Below are positions 37,349 to 47,901 of a stretch of DNA of 64,000 nt, piece by piece. Both the position numbers and the translations under genes were made by a program. Each line of letters begins with the position of its first letter. The stretch's first letter is position 1. The stretch is taken from assembly GCF_902459465.1 (NCBI RefSeq), contig NC_047065.1, positions 15,043,634-15,107,633 on the forward strand, in the 5' to 3' direction. The notes beneath the pieces are model-generated. The model searched no databases. It was not told the origin of the DNA and saw nothing but the letters and a program-made list of their open reading frames with translations. The stretch comes from Asterias rubens. Its lineage: Eukaryota > Echinodermata > Asteroidea > Forcipulatida > Asteriidae.

Positions 37349-39527
37349 TCAGAAGTAGAACTTCTCAGGGAAGGCCTTGAGTTCGCTGGTGATTCTCTCT
37401 TCCACTAACGGCTGAAGCATTCGGTCCTGGGGAAGGTCACAGCTCACAAACACCTGTTTCCCGGTCATTTTAGCTGGAAAAGAAAAAATGAAATCACTTT
37501 TGATGAGAAGTTTTTTTTTTTAAACTAACTGGAATAACGTGGTGTATTGTGGGCAAGCTGTTTAGTGAATCTGACTCTAAGAAGCCATTATCAATATTGT
37601 AATTTAACAATATTATTATGATGTTAGTACGAAAACACACTGCTTATGTTTGTCTTTATGAAGGAATAGGCAAAAAGATTAAGAGACAAACTTTAAGATT
37701 ACTTTGTTTTGTACTGTCAAAATTAAAGAAATACCAAGTCTATAGAAGGAAAGCTGTTTTATGGTATTGTTTAATGATTACATTTTTTGGATAACATTTT
37801 TTTGTTCGAGATTATTTGAACAAATCTATAACTATTTGTTGTTGCAAGGGTGCATCTTTTTTTTATCAATTCACAAACTTACATCACAAAAGTTGAGTGT
37901 ATTTAAAAGGTGTTGTAGATTTCCCCCAGGTTCGAACCCTGTATACATTCGCCTTGGGTTCCATTTTCCCCCTCGAGTGTACAAAACGCCATGGACCTCA
38001 GTCACAGCGTGCAACAATTGTTTTGTTATGACTTGGTATAATTGTTATTCCTCGAAGTTCTGTTGTCATCTTTAAACATTATTAAGACGAACTATTCATT
38101 GTTTAATAAGCAGACGAACAGGAAACAATTCCCTCGAACCCACGGTTGTTTTGTACACAGTGGAAATCGCCAACGCTGGGAACGATCAAGGTGATGTACA
38201 CCAGTAACATCAATTTTCATGTTACCCGGTCCGTCGAGCCATGTAACATCCGTTTTGTTGCGCGTCACATGATTGGTTCTCGACCAATCAAACTATACAG
38301 TTTGTTACCGAGGTATAACAATGTAAGATGTTACATTTGCATCTGGGATAAACAGTATTCCATGTACATGAAGCTTGTGTTTCATCCATGCACCAGTGTG
38401 TAAAGCACTGTATACTCGGTACTTTCTCAAATCCTGTGGAAAAAAAAAATTTGTGTTACTTGAGAGGATTAAGAAACTTTTATATAAAGGACGGACTTAC
38501 CCAATTTCTGAGCTAATGATGTGGAGACAGGATCTGACATGTCGCCCAGTAACATGGATGCACTTGGGATACTGTCCTGTTAAGAAAAAACAACAAAGTC
38601 AAACAATATAAGCCATAAGAACATTAGGCAGCTTTGTCGAACAGAGCTAGGGAGGGAGTAACTACATGTATAATTAGTTGGCTAATTAATTAACCTTGCC
38701 CTCTAAAGACAACTCAACGTTTCGATCAGTTTGCTGGACTCTGTTGCTAGATGCTTCTTAATACTGCCTAGGAGATTAACTACTAGTTGGGCTCGGCTCG
38801 ACGGTGCTTTTTACCTTTGAGGCCTTTTTGGCAATTTGGCGCTTTATAAATATCTTTTTATTATTATTATAAAGGAAAGGAACAGGAAAAATGGCTGACA
38901 TTTTTATCCTTCCTCTAAATTGTTTTAACCTGAGCAGTTCTTTATTGGCTAGTGTACAGTACCGGCTGCAAAGGCACTGGACACCTCAGCCGAGGTCTCA
39001 AATTCAATTAAAATATTTTAGTGAGAATTATTTTAATTCTTTAACTATGTTACTTCAGAGGGAGCCGTTTCCCACAATGCTTTATACTACCAACGGCTCT
39101 CCATTGCTCATTGCCAAGTAAGTTTTTATGCTAACAATTATTTAAAGTAATTACCAATAGTGTCTTTTTTAATAGCCAAGGGCAAACAAATCTGATATCA
39201 GACAGAATGAAGTAGGAAGATAAACTCATACAGATTTTAATTAACACTTAACTGATAACAGTTGTGACAGCAAAGCTCTGACATTGACTGAGAGCCTCAA
39301 AATAAAATTCAATTTTTTCAAAAAGATCAAATACTTACTAAATTTGTTGCCATTGCAACGGCTAGGTTAGACAAACTGGCAGGCTGTCTCCCTATCCAGA
39401 TCATAAAGCTATCCTGCAGTCGGAGAACATGAAAATGAACCGACTGTTCGCAGATGCTGGCAGTGAAGTCATGAACCGATAGTCTGGACTGGACAGTCTC
39501 GGGCACAGTACTCTCTGCTGTAGACAT
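37349..39527 (-). CDS. PSMG4: Proteasome assembly chaperone 4 (PAC4), 3 exons
   Basis: Three minus-strand exons join in frame: 39339-39527 (63 codons), 38501-38576 and 37349-37473, giving 129 residues against about 123 in vertebrates. Exon 1 holds SVHDF…CEQSVHFHVLRLQDS and NLAVAMAT. Exon 2 reads DSIPSASMLLGDMSDP… and exon 3 has GKQVFVSCDL and ends AFPEKFYF. The matching vertebrate motifs VHFHVMRL, NLAVAM, DSIPVSTSLLGD, KQVFVS and EAFPEKF sit in the same order. PAC4 pairs with PAC3 (PSMG3) and helps build the 20S proteasome alpha ring in the cytosol. Splice sites are strong (GTAAGT donors twice; TTTTCCAG and TTCTTAACAG acceptors). I chose the ATG at 39527; a GTG four codons upstream is in frame but not needed. 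Confidence 0.93.
37474..38500 (-). other. PSMG4 intron 2
   Basis: It is bounded by GTAAGT (38500 downward) and TTTTCCAG (to 37474). It contains a SINE-like fragment at about 38395-38470 (CTCGGTACTTTCTCAAATCC plus an A-tract) that matches fragments at 35170-35270, 50040-50120 and 62395-62460. A T-arm-like GGTTCGAACCC occurs at about 37931 without a surrounding tRNA. No further exon was found. Confidence 0.6.
38577..39338 (-). other. PSMG4 intron 1 with repeat fragments
   Basis: The intron starts GTAAGT at 39338 and ends ACAG at 38577. It holds a fragment of TTAA MITE family 1 at about 38959-39165 (reverse orientation, one end degraded). It also holds the 3' tail of a retroposon at about 38781-38875, which reads TTTGGCGCTTTATAAAT and then TTATTATTATT. 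No coding potential was seen in it. Confidence 0.7.
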
Positions 39528-39878
39528 GACTCCTCGCACAAGAATATGGAAGGAGTGTGAATAAAAAAAAATCTACCTTTGATTGAAGCTCTATGTAGGT
39601 CCTGGATTTTGTGATAGGTATAAACAAAAAGGAGTTTGATCAATAATCATTCAAGTACTTCTTGACATGTAAAACAAAATAAAGGGAGGGCCTGGTTTAT
39701 TTAGCTTCAAAATCAAATGTTGGTTGCTGAGTAATAAATCAGTCTATTTTTTGTTTTAATATTTAAAAATACTTATTATTAATTATTTATCTAAAACCTT
39801 TATTTATTTATTAAGCATTAAAAAAATTGACATCACCGGGAGGAGGGTTACATTTTCACAACAGCCTTAAGGGGGGCT

Positions 39879-40006
39879 AGACGGTACCTACTCCTAGAAC
39901 TAAGCGGTTTCGTTTCGCTATCGTCTACTATCGGAGACGCTATCGTCTACTATCGGAGACAATAGCGGAATGAAACTGCATAGTTCTAGGTCCTAGGAGT
40001 AGACGG
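39879..40006. repeat. Inverted repeat with internal 22-bp direct repeat
   Basis: The left arm has CTACTCCTAGAACTAAGC and GGTTTCGTTTCGCTATCGTC. The right arm carries the complement (ATAGCGGAATGAAACTGCAT, AGTTCTAGGTCCTAGGAGTA). Between them GCTATCGTCTACTATCGGAG occurs twice. It lies 350 bp upstream of the PSMG4 start. Confidence 0.8.
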
Positions 40007-40019
40007 ACTACCCACTTGA

Positions 40020-40690
40020 CACTGACACCATAGTGATGTTGGGCCTGATCGGTCAATCTGCAGTGGGTCCATCGCACTGCGCTATTGAAAGATCTATTGG
40101 TCGCGCAGCAATCGGTCGATTGCATATCAATCGGTAGATCGCGCAATCAACATCTTTTGGCGATCGATCTATTGCGCTACGAGTATTGTTAGCGCGATCA
40201 GGAATGGGTTTGAGCGTTTGATCGATCGTGCCGGAAAAGTTTTGCGCAATCGATCGATCGGGCAGAAATGGGTTTGCGCGATCAACTGATCATGCAGGAA
40301 TGGGCTTGCACGATCGACCGAGCGTGCAGGAATGGTTTCGCGTGTTCGATTGATCGTGCAGGAATGGTTTTGCGCGATCGATCGATCGTGCAAGATCGTG
40401 ATTGGTAACACGCCAATCGCGCCAAACAATTCCTACACAATTGACCTATCGCGCAAAACCATTCCTGCACAATTGGCCGAACGCACCGAGCTATTCCCGC
40501 ACGTTCAATTTATCGCGCATGTTCGTTGCCAAACGATGCGCGATCGACCCATTGTTGCGCGATCGACCCATTGTTGCGCGATCAACCGATTGTAGCATAG
40601 CGCAGCGAGATTGGTCGATAGCGCAGCGCTATCGGTTGATCGCGCAGATTGACTATTGACCGATCGTGCCCAACCGATCGTGCCCAACAA
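40020..40690. repeat. GC-rich fold-back of ~32-bp CGATCGATCG units
   Basis: On the left, GTGCAGGAATGG(G)TTTGCGCG units are spaced about 32 bp apart (about 40200-40390). After a centre near 40395 the same unit appears reverse-complemented (CAAAACCATTCCTGCACAAT) to about 40510. Flanks keep CGCGATCGACC-type motifs on both sides. The density of CpG and CGATCG is unlike anything else in this AT-rich window. Confidence 0.85.
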
Positions 40691-41004
40691 CACTGAAAAT
40701 GACATAAGGTTTATCGCGAATAGCAAAATATCAAGAGAGGGCGCTGTTGAACCCACAAAAAGGTATGGGCGTTGCATGCGCGAGTCGTACAAACTGCATA
40801 GTAACCGCCCCATATTCCTTCCCACAATGCAATACAGTGCGTTTCTGAATCACGATCGATAAACCATTATTATTATTGACAGGTTGGTTGTTTGGACTTG
40901 GTGAATGAAATCTAGAAGATTGGACCGTTCTTCCTCCATGACTGGACTGAATGTTCTTTAGTTTTACAGTGTTAATATAATAAATGACCTCTCATCATTC
41001 ATAC

Positions 41005-41082
41005 CTTTCTTCACTCAGCGAAATGCCGTCAACTTGTTTAACCTCATGCTTCAAATTGGTTCGTGGGCGCAGCCATCTTTAA
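41005..41082 (-). promoter_or_regulatory. Possible promoter / 5' UTR exon for PSMG4
   Basis: On the minus strand AAGATGGCTGC (41069-41079) matches a YY1-type promoter element, and ACCAAT lies about 15 bases further along. A donor-like GAAAG/GTATGA follows at 41005. The stretch is 1.5 kb upstream of the PSMG4 start codon on its strand. A short upstream frame would begin at the ATG within the YY1 motif. This is inference; the promoter could also be immediately upstream of 39527. Confidence 0.25.
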
Positions 41083-41610
41083 ATTTATGTATTTCATAGA
41101 ATAGATCGTGAAAATCTCTTTTTGCTCACACTCAACAACGCAGCTATCGACATCAACTACATGTTTTATTCAGTAATGTATGGACAAGAGAGGGCGGTCT
41201 CTCGGCACATCGGTGAATGGGGTAAATTAGTATTTAGTAAGTAGACGTCGACGACCAACGGCATTCGTGAATTTTGTAAATTCAGACGAATAATTTTAAT
41301 AATACTACTACAAAAGGGCATGACAGAAGAAGCGGACGATTGCAACTGAGGCGGCAACCTTGTATAATTTATAAAATTGTATGTGTGCACTATCCTATGC
41401 ACCATTAATTGCAGATTGCAGAAAGCCAGTTCCTCCACTCCCATGAGTGACTCCAGTCCATGTAATTTGATTTTCTTTACAATTTTTACATGGTTTTAAA
41501 TATTTAATTTAATATTTATTATATCATATAATATTTAGTTACCACTTCTGCCACTATACTATTTATAGTAATAATTACTATTTGGAAATGGATTGGACCA
41601 CCAGTCTATG

Positions 41611-41720
41611 GGGCTATATATAGCTAGTTGCGATAATCGTAACCCTCCATCCTCCCGACGGTCGGAGACCGACCGTCGGGAGGATGGAGGGTTACGATTA
41701 TCGCAACTAATATATAGCCT
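41611..41720. repeat. Near-perfect 38-bp-arm palindrome
   Basis: AGTTGCGATAATCGTAACCC, then TCCATCCTCCCGACGGTC (41626-41663), is followed by a 7-base loop and its exact complement to 41708. Outer GCTATATA sequences extend it imperfectly. Decayed relatives of the arm appear at about 42648-42720 and 56185-56215. Confidence 0.95.
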
Positions 41721-41736
41721 GTAGTGTGTCACCATC

Positions 41737-42117
41737 TTAAAGGAGCACGTTGCCTTGGATCGATCTAGGTCTTTGAAAAGCATTTGTGATCGTTTGTTAT
41801 AAAATGCATACGATTAGAAAGATATTATAAAAGTAGAATACACTTAATGATCCGCACAAGTGTCACTTGAAAATGCTTGTTTTTAAACTTTTAGGTGCAA
41901 ACTAACACGGTCGGCCAGTTATGGGAGTAAATAATTTGTCATAAGTGGCCGACCGTGGTTGTCGAAGAGGTAAAAAGAAAACCAAACAATTGCGAGTGAT
42001 ACTTGTGCGGATCATTATTCTACTTTTAAAATATCTTTCTAATCATCTTTTATAACAAACGGTACAAACGCTTTTCAAAGACCAGCTTGACCGATCCAAG
42101 GCAACGTGTTCCTTTAA
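41737..42117. mobile_element. TTAA-flanked MITE (family 2) with long inverted ends
   Basis: It starts TTAAAGGAGCACGTTGCCTT and ends AAGGCAACGTGTTCCTTTAA. Inverted similarity continues through TTTGAAAAGC and TATAACAAACG to the middle, where CGGTCGGCCAGTTATG faces CATAAGTGGCCGACCG. No coding region is present. Confidence 0.85.
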
Positions 42118-42204
42118 TAATCTCAATTTCATATAGCTGCTTATTTTTAAGCACAAAAAGTAGCTAAATACACATTAACCAATTTCCCCAAATTGCTCTT
42201 AGTC

Positions 42205-42330
42205 TTATCATGGAGGTAGTCTACCTCCATGGTCTTATAAATATATAGTACCAGACATGCCAAAGCAGGCCAGATTTTAGAAAGAAAACAATGTACATGT
42301 ATTGTACCATGGAGGTTCTACCTCCATGAT
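42205..42330. repeat. CATGGAGGTAG palindromic motifs
   Basis: CATGGAGGTAG-T-CTACCTCCATG (23 bp, perfect arms) at about 42211-42233 and a shorter CATGGAGG…CCTCCATG at about 42309-42329. A relative lies at about 57624-57642 (CATGGAGGCTGGTCTACCTC). Confidence 0.8.
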
Positions 42331-42360
42331 TGTATTACTCATGCTGTTCCCTATAATATA

Positions 42361-42609
42361 GTCTTGGCCAAAAACTATGGTGCTTGATATTGGATAGTGT
42401 GTTGTGCGCAGTTTTAAATGGCCAAAGCGCGCCCGCCACGGTATGATTTAGTTTACTGGACGGCTTGTAATCTAGACTATACTGGCAAGATAGTCTAGAT
42501 TACAAGCCGTCCAGTAAACTAAATCATACCGTGGCATGCGCGCTTTGGCCATTTACAACTGCGCGCAACACACTATCCAATATCAAGCACCATAGTCTTG
42601 GGCCAAGAC
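42361..42609. repeat. 249-bp palindrome with ~120-bp arms
   Basis: The left arm 42361-42480 and right arm 42491-42609 are reverse complements with only a few mismatches, separated by about 10 bases. Arm content includes TGCTTGATATTGGATAGTGT and ATTTAGTTTACTGGACGGCT. No gene is present. Confidence 0.95.
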
Positions 42610-43515
42610 TAGCTGTTCCCCTAATACAGTACTACTAATCTATTTGTTGCGATAACTTACCCCTCCTCCATAACGCAACCTCCTCCCTAATCTATGTCAT
42701 GTATTTATGGGGCTACAACTTGTGGCTGATGTCCAGCTCATTCTTTGTTTAATTAAACAGCAGGCTAGAGCCAGAATCCCACAGCAAGTAGAGCCATATG
42801 AGGCCCATGGTGACCTCACCACAATGCAGTTCTGGGTAGTAATGGCATAACTAGTATATGACTTGGACTTTAACGAATGTAATATTTAAGACTGTTGTTT
42901 ATTAGTTAAATCATTACAAATAACTTCAATGGGAGACTTTGGAAAGCTAAGGTGTCAGCAGACTTTCCATTGTTTACATATAGTTCTGAGCATGCGCACC
43001 GAAAATAATAACCATGGATATTAGGTGGATTACCCTGGCAAGTAGTATACTGCCACCTAGCATCCCAAATGTGACTTTTTGTCTCATAGTCATATCAAGG
43101 CTCAATTTCATAGGTTTGTTTGTGTACCTTGAATTCTTAAAATTTGTCTTGACTTTTTACACATTTTTCGTTATCCAACTTTTTCATCCAACCAGCCCCG
43201 GCGGGACATGGGTTGTCCGAAGTAGTTTTGGGTGTCCGTGACTGCAATCAAACATACCGTGTAGTTTCAATTTATAAGTAACAATATCTTTTTCCTATTG
43301 TTTGTCTTAGTTAGAGTCCAACATCTTGGTGCCCTTTGCAGACTCAAACGGCTCTGAAAGAACCAGCAATGGGGGACAAACGATGAAAGACTGTTAGATG
43401 ACTTGGAAACTTGTTCAGTGGAAGATGCCATCTTCAACCATGGCAAGGTAATAAATATTATGTTTTCTGGTAATGAAACCAAGGATGCCTCAAAGTGAAC
43501 TTAATCACTGTAGCT
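42610..43515. other. Intergenic between PSMG4 and beta-tubulin, no gene recognised
   Basis: Decayed copies of the CTCCTCCATAACGC palindrome arm lie near 42660. An open segment of 26 codons ending in a donor-like CAAG/GTAATA lies at about 43370-43450; see findings. Nothing else could be supported. Confidence 0.5.
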
Positions 43516-43517
43516 CA

Positions 43518-43697
43518 CAAGCCTGCTTAAGCACAAAAAGCAGCTAAGCACAGCAAAATTGTACCTACCAGAACAAGTTGACCAGCCAAGCTGCCATGTC
43601 ATAATTTGTAAGTTGTATCCTGCTCATTTCTGCTTAGCAGAAATGTGTCAAGCAATATTTTCTGCTTTTAAAAAGCAGCTCTATGAAATTGGGCCAT
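43518..43697. mobile_element. GCTGCTTAA-type fold-back repeat
   Basis: It runs from CTGCTTAAGCACAAAAAGC through TACCAGAACAAG and CTGCTTAGCAGAAATG to AGCTCTATGAAATTGGGCC. Short inverted arms are present; the left outer end is degraded. Confidence 0.7.
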
Positions 43698-43948
43698 ATT
43701 GACGTCATCATCAGAAAAATCTTGAATGCGCCATACTGGTGGGCAATTTTACTGTGCGTTTTAATATATATAACTCTATGCTGTGCAATAGGTAGTGAAG
43801 TTGTTGCGGCGTTAATACACCTAAACTTAACTTGCCCACCAGCATGGTGAGCGTGGTGGCATCAGTCGCTGCGTGTGACGCTTGTGCAAGGGGTCAATAA
43901 ATAATGGTGCTTGCTACACAAGGGTTAACCCCTACTTTTCCAGGATAA

Positions 43949-44160
43949 GTGTGCTGGGTCCTTCTATGTGCACTATCAATACTAGTACATGGGACCTTTG
44001 GCTTAATGTCCCATCTTGAGGACAAAGCAATTTTAGTAAAGTATCTTGCTCAAGGATCTAGATGTCGCGACCGGGACTCGAACCCACACTCTGCTGAGCA
44101 GAAACATCAGAGCTTGAGTCCGGTGCTCATAACCGCTCAGCCACGACTGCCACAAAATAA
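43949..44160 (-). mobile_element. tRNA-derived SINE, 5' part
   Basis: On the minus strand it begins GTGGCAGTCGTGGCTGAGCG (box A) and has GTGGGTTCGAGTCCCGG (box B). The body CCTTGAGCAAGATACTTTAC follows, then GATGGGACATTAAGCC and AAGGACCCAGCACACTTATC. It is the same family as 36369-36792 and truncated at the 3' end. Confidence 0.8.
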
Positions 44161-44479
44161 GGAAGTCGTAAGAATAAGTCAATCTTAGCGCAGAACATGT
44201 CTGGGAGAAATCTCGATTCACTTTTCACAAATATTGAGGAGGAAGGCAAAGCAATATACATGAAGGAGGGATTTGAGGTCAGATTTGAACTTGTCGAGGG
44301 TACTAGGTGTCTTAGTGAAGATGGTTGGGCATTCCGCAACTTGGATGAAGGGAAGTGTGAATCTACAACAACAAAAATTACAATTTAGAAAAAGTCTTTG
44401 TATTGTAAACAAAAAGTACAAGAAAAAAGTTATGACGACCCCCAAACTTTACCTATCTCCAGCATTATCAATAGTTGAA

Positions 44480-44672
44480 AAAGCAGACAGTTCTTTTCAG
44501 AACTGAGAAGTCTTCGGAACCCCTGAACATCTACTCCGCGGAAGTACAATAAAGCAAGACATTTCAAGAACAAACTCTAAACTCTATCTGGCAAGTAGAT
44601 ACACACATGGTGTTACCGCAAACCAAATATATTGATACCTCACCACGCAATGCCTCAAATCCTATATTATCA
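44480..44672 (+). repeat. Dispersed repeat, partner of 3808-3966
   Basis: It shares CAGACAGTTCTTTTCAGAAC, GGCAAGTAGATACACACATG and GATACCTCACCACGCAATGC with the other copy, in the same order and orientation. Confidence 0.75.
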
Positions 44673-45730
44673 AGAGTATTAAACAAAATGTAGGGGAAGA
44701 GACAAATCTTATTTGCCTGCCTAAAAAAAATCCTCTCTCAAATTTACAGATAATTATAAATTATTTCATGCTCCACTTCCTTAAGTCTTCCTTGATTGAA
44801 GATTTGTGCGCCCTTGGAAAAATCGTATTCTATTTTATTACAATGTAAATACCCAGAATTTTTTATTAAAAAACCCTAGACCCAAACAAAATTCTTGCTT
44901 TCACAAAGGATAACTGGAGACTATTTTCTTTGTTATCCACTAACCAGCGTAAACAAAACATGACACTGACAGTCTCCCTCATTCAGAAGATCAAGAATCA
45001 CCTCACGAGTAAAAGCGATCACTTGTCACTTTTTAATTTCATTACACTTCAAATTTACATGCAGGCTTCCTGCAGAAAAAAAAGAAAAATAATAATAATA
45101 ATAATAATTCTATCACTCCAACGAATTCAACCATCAGCCCCTCCAGGCATTGTCTCTCAATAAGCAAATTAAGGAAACATCTAGTGATTTTGTTTGTATA
45201 CATCATACTTGTACTAAGTCAACTGCATACAGGATTAGAGGGGAAAGAAGTACTAGAATTGAATTGTCCAGGGTAGCAAGACCGTGACCAAGAGTCGTAG
45301 TTGTGATGTGTAGTAGATCACTAACAGCACAGTCTCAGTCTGAAGTGTCATTGGGCCTATCAACATCATAGCTGCTTGGAGGATTTAGGCGTTCCAGTTT
45401 AATAGAAAGGTATGTTTGAAGTAAGATTTGACTTTCACATGACGTCTGTACAATGTAGTAGTGTAGAGATCCACAGAAAGTTCAAGTTGTTGGGAAACAC
45501 AAATTTTCTTCAAGATTCAGGAGAATCTCTTGCAGTTCTCGATTTCAGCAATGGCGACAAAACTAGGGTAACATTTAAGGGGGGATTGGGAAGGACTGCA
45601 CATTTTTTTTAGGGGCCCATAAAACTAGTTTCCATTTGCTCCGCTTCAGTGCTCTCTTTTCATTTATTATTTGTTATTTTAAAAGATAATCTGATGAGGA
45701 GGTCAGAGAAATTTCCTTCTGAAATAAGTT

Positions 45731-46016
45731 TCATTTTGAGTGCTCACTAATTATAAATAACCAAATTCTCAAGAGAAGTATTTCCTTCTGAAATAAGTGG
45801 AGATTGTAGAATTTGAAGCCCCCTCCCTGTTTCACTGTTCCTAAATTTCAGCTGCGGCAATGAAATTAAACATGTGTTCGTGAGCACACATAAAAAGCCC
45901 TAACATAAATTGTTTGATGCCCATGCTGCCCCTTCGTCCCCTAAAAAAGACAAAAATGCAATAAATTTGTTGGAGGCATTGTGTTTTAACTGCAATCCAG
46001 AACTGCCAATGATTGA
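45731..46016 (+). repeat. ~290-bp direct repeat, partner at 47902-48190
   Basis: Shared landmarks are TAATTATAAATAACC, CTGTTTCACTGTTCCTAAAT, CACATAAAAAGCCC and TTGGAGGCATTGTGTTTTAA. Copies are 2.17 kb apart and over 85% identical by eye. Each lies beside a TTAA MITE, but the MITEs differ in position, so this is not a simple block duplication. Confidence 0.85.
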
Positions 46017-46336
46017 ATACCTTAAATGTATACACTGTACCTCACAAAAATATATGTTGTACGTTAGACACTTTTGGTTAACAGTACTGTCCAAGTCCCA
46101 CACTTCGTGTATCACAACTGAAAAATTAGGCTCAATCGGTCATCGGAGCCTGGAGAAAATAACGGGAAAACCCACTCCTGTTTTCGCGCGTTTCGCCGAG
46201 TCATAGCAAGTAAAGCATTTCATGGAATAATATTTCAAGAGAAGTCTTTCACCATTACCTTCTGTAAACCCTGTAAATTATTTGTAAATCTGTGAACTTT
46301 TTTTTTTTTTTTCTGTACCGAAAGTGTATAATGGCT

Positions 46337-46690
46337 TTAAAGACACTGGACACTATTGGTAATTGTCAAAGACCAGTCTTCTCAACTGGTGTATCTCAAC
46401 ATGCATAAAATAACAAACCTGTGCAAATTTGATCTCAATCAGTCATCAAAGTTGAGAGATTACTATGAAAGAAAAAACACCCTTGTCACACGGATAGGTG
46501 CGCTTTCAGATGCTTGATTTCGAGACCTCAAATTCTAAACCTGAGGTCTCGAAATCAAATGCGTCGAAAATTACTTCTTTCTCAAAAACTAAGTCACTTT
46601 AGAGGGAGCCATTTCTCACAATGTTTTATACTATCAACCTCTCTCCATTACTCGTTACCAAGTAAGGTTTTGTGCTATAAAGGCTTTTAT
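46337..46690 (-). mobile_element. TTAA MITE family 1, right end lost
   Basis: It starts TTAAAGACACTGGACACTA. It stays similar through ACTATCAACCTCTCTCCATT and TTACCAAGTAAGGTTTTGTG, then breaks off before the second terminal repeat. Confidence 0.75.
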
Positions 46691-47349
46691 TGTATGCAGG
46701 TAACTTACTGACCAGTAACATTTTGTTTTAAACTAAATTCATCTTTTAAATTTCATTGGCACAACTGATTATTTTCTCATGGATGAACTATTTGTAAGAA
46801 ATATTTGAATTAAGAATCCTTCATGTCCATGTAGTGTTCTTAGGATAAAGGAGGTCATTTTGTCCTCAAAAGAGGAAATAACTTGTTTAAAATCTATAAC
46901 TCTGTCAGGTCACTGTGAACCCCTGTGTCCATCAGTTTCCTTTTTGTCAGGAAATAATTAATAAATTTTGTTCCTGCAATTGCTGATTTTTTATCTGCAT
47001 GACATGTATATAACATTGTTAGTTTTTGAAATAGGAAATTTGTCTCAATGCACAAACTAGTGAAAGGGCTCATTAAATGCAACCACAATGGAACCAAGGG
47101 GCCAATTTTACATTAATTTTTTAATGTTAGATCAATCTTAATTGCAAATTAAAGTGTGATGTCACAATACAGATCACTATGGCAATATTCACAGCTCATC
47201 TTTAGATGAATCTGGGTACTCTGTGAATATGAGCCCTTGCATCGATTTAACAAAGAGCTCAGATTGATCTCATTTTGTGTACCATTCTTATTGCTAGGCA
47301 AAGTGTGTTGTCACAATATAAATTTCTGGGACGATCTGGACAGGTCATC

Positions 47350-47742
47350 TTAAAGACACTGGACACTATTGGTAATTGTCAAAGACCAGTTTTGTCTCTT
47401 GGTGTATCTCAACATATATGCATAAAATAACAAGCCTGTGAAAATTTGAGCTCAATCGGTCATCAAAGTTGCGAGATAATAATGAAAGAAAAAAAACCCT
47501 TGTCACACGAAGTTGTGTGCTTTCAGATGTTTGATTTCGAAACCTCAAATTTTAACTCTGAGGTCTCGAAATCAAATCGTGAAAAGTTACTTCTTTCTCG
47601 AAAACTACTCCACTTCAGAGGGAGCCATTTCTCACAATGTTTTATACTACCAACCTCTCCCCATTACTTGTTACCAAGTAAGGTTTTGTGCTAATAATTA
47701 TAATGAGTACTGGTAATTACCAATAGTGTTCACTGCCTTTAA
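47350..47742 (-). mobile_element. TTAA MITE family 1, complete
   Basis: TTAAAGACACTGGACACTA at the left and AGTGTTCACTGCCTTTAA at the right. It is in the reverse orientation relative to the 54094 copy. Overlapping frames at 47446-47716 are parts of this element. Confidence 0.8.
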
Positions 47743-47901
47743 GGTGAATTTTAGCGTTTTGTGAAAATCAAGCCCTGTACTTTGTCTTGAAAAATAAAAG
47801 TTAAAACGAAAAAGTTTTTTTCTGAGTCAAAATTTACAATGAGCAACAACATCTTTGGTATTTTAACAGAAAAAACTGCAGGGTTGTGTTGATTAGTTTC
47901 A

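Noticed and set aside
37145..37408. 87-codon plus-strand frame
   Set aside because: It lies antisense to PSMG4 exon 3 (37349-37473), which has strong splice and homology support on the minus strand.
40169..40825. Several 60-106-codon frames on both strands
   Set aside because: They arise because the CGATCG-rich 32-bp units have few stops; the encoded sequences are repeats of the same words.
45412..45612. 66-codon plus-strand frame
   Set aside because: A plausible amino-acid mix but no known motif, no acceptor or donor that would make it an exon, and no start context.
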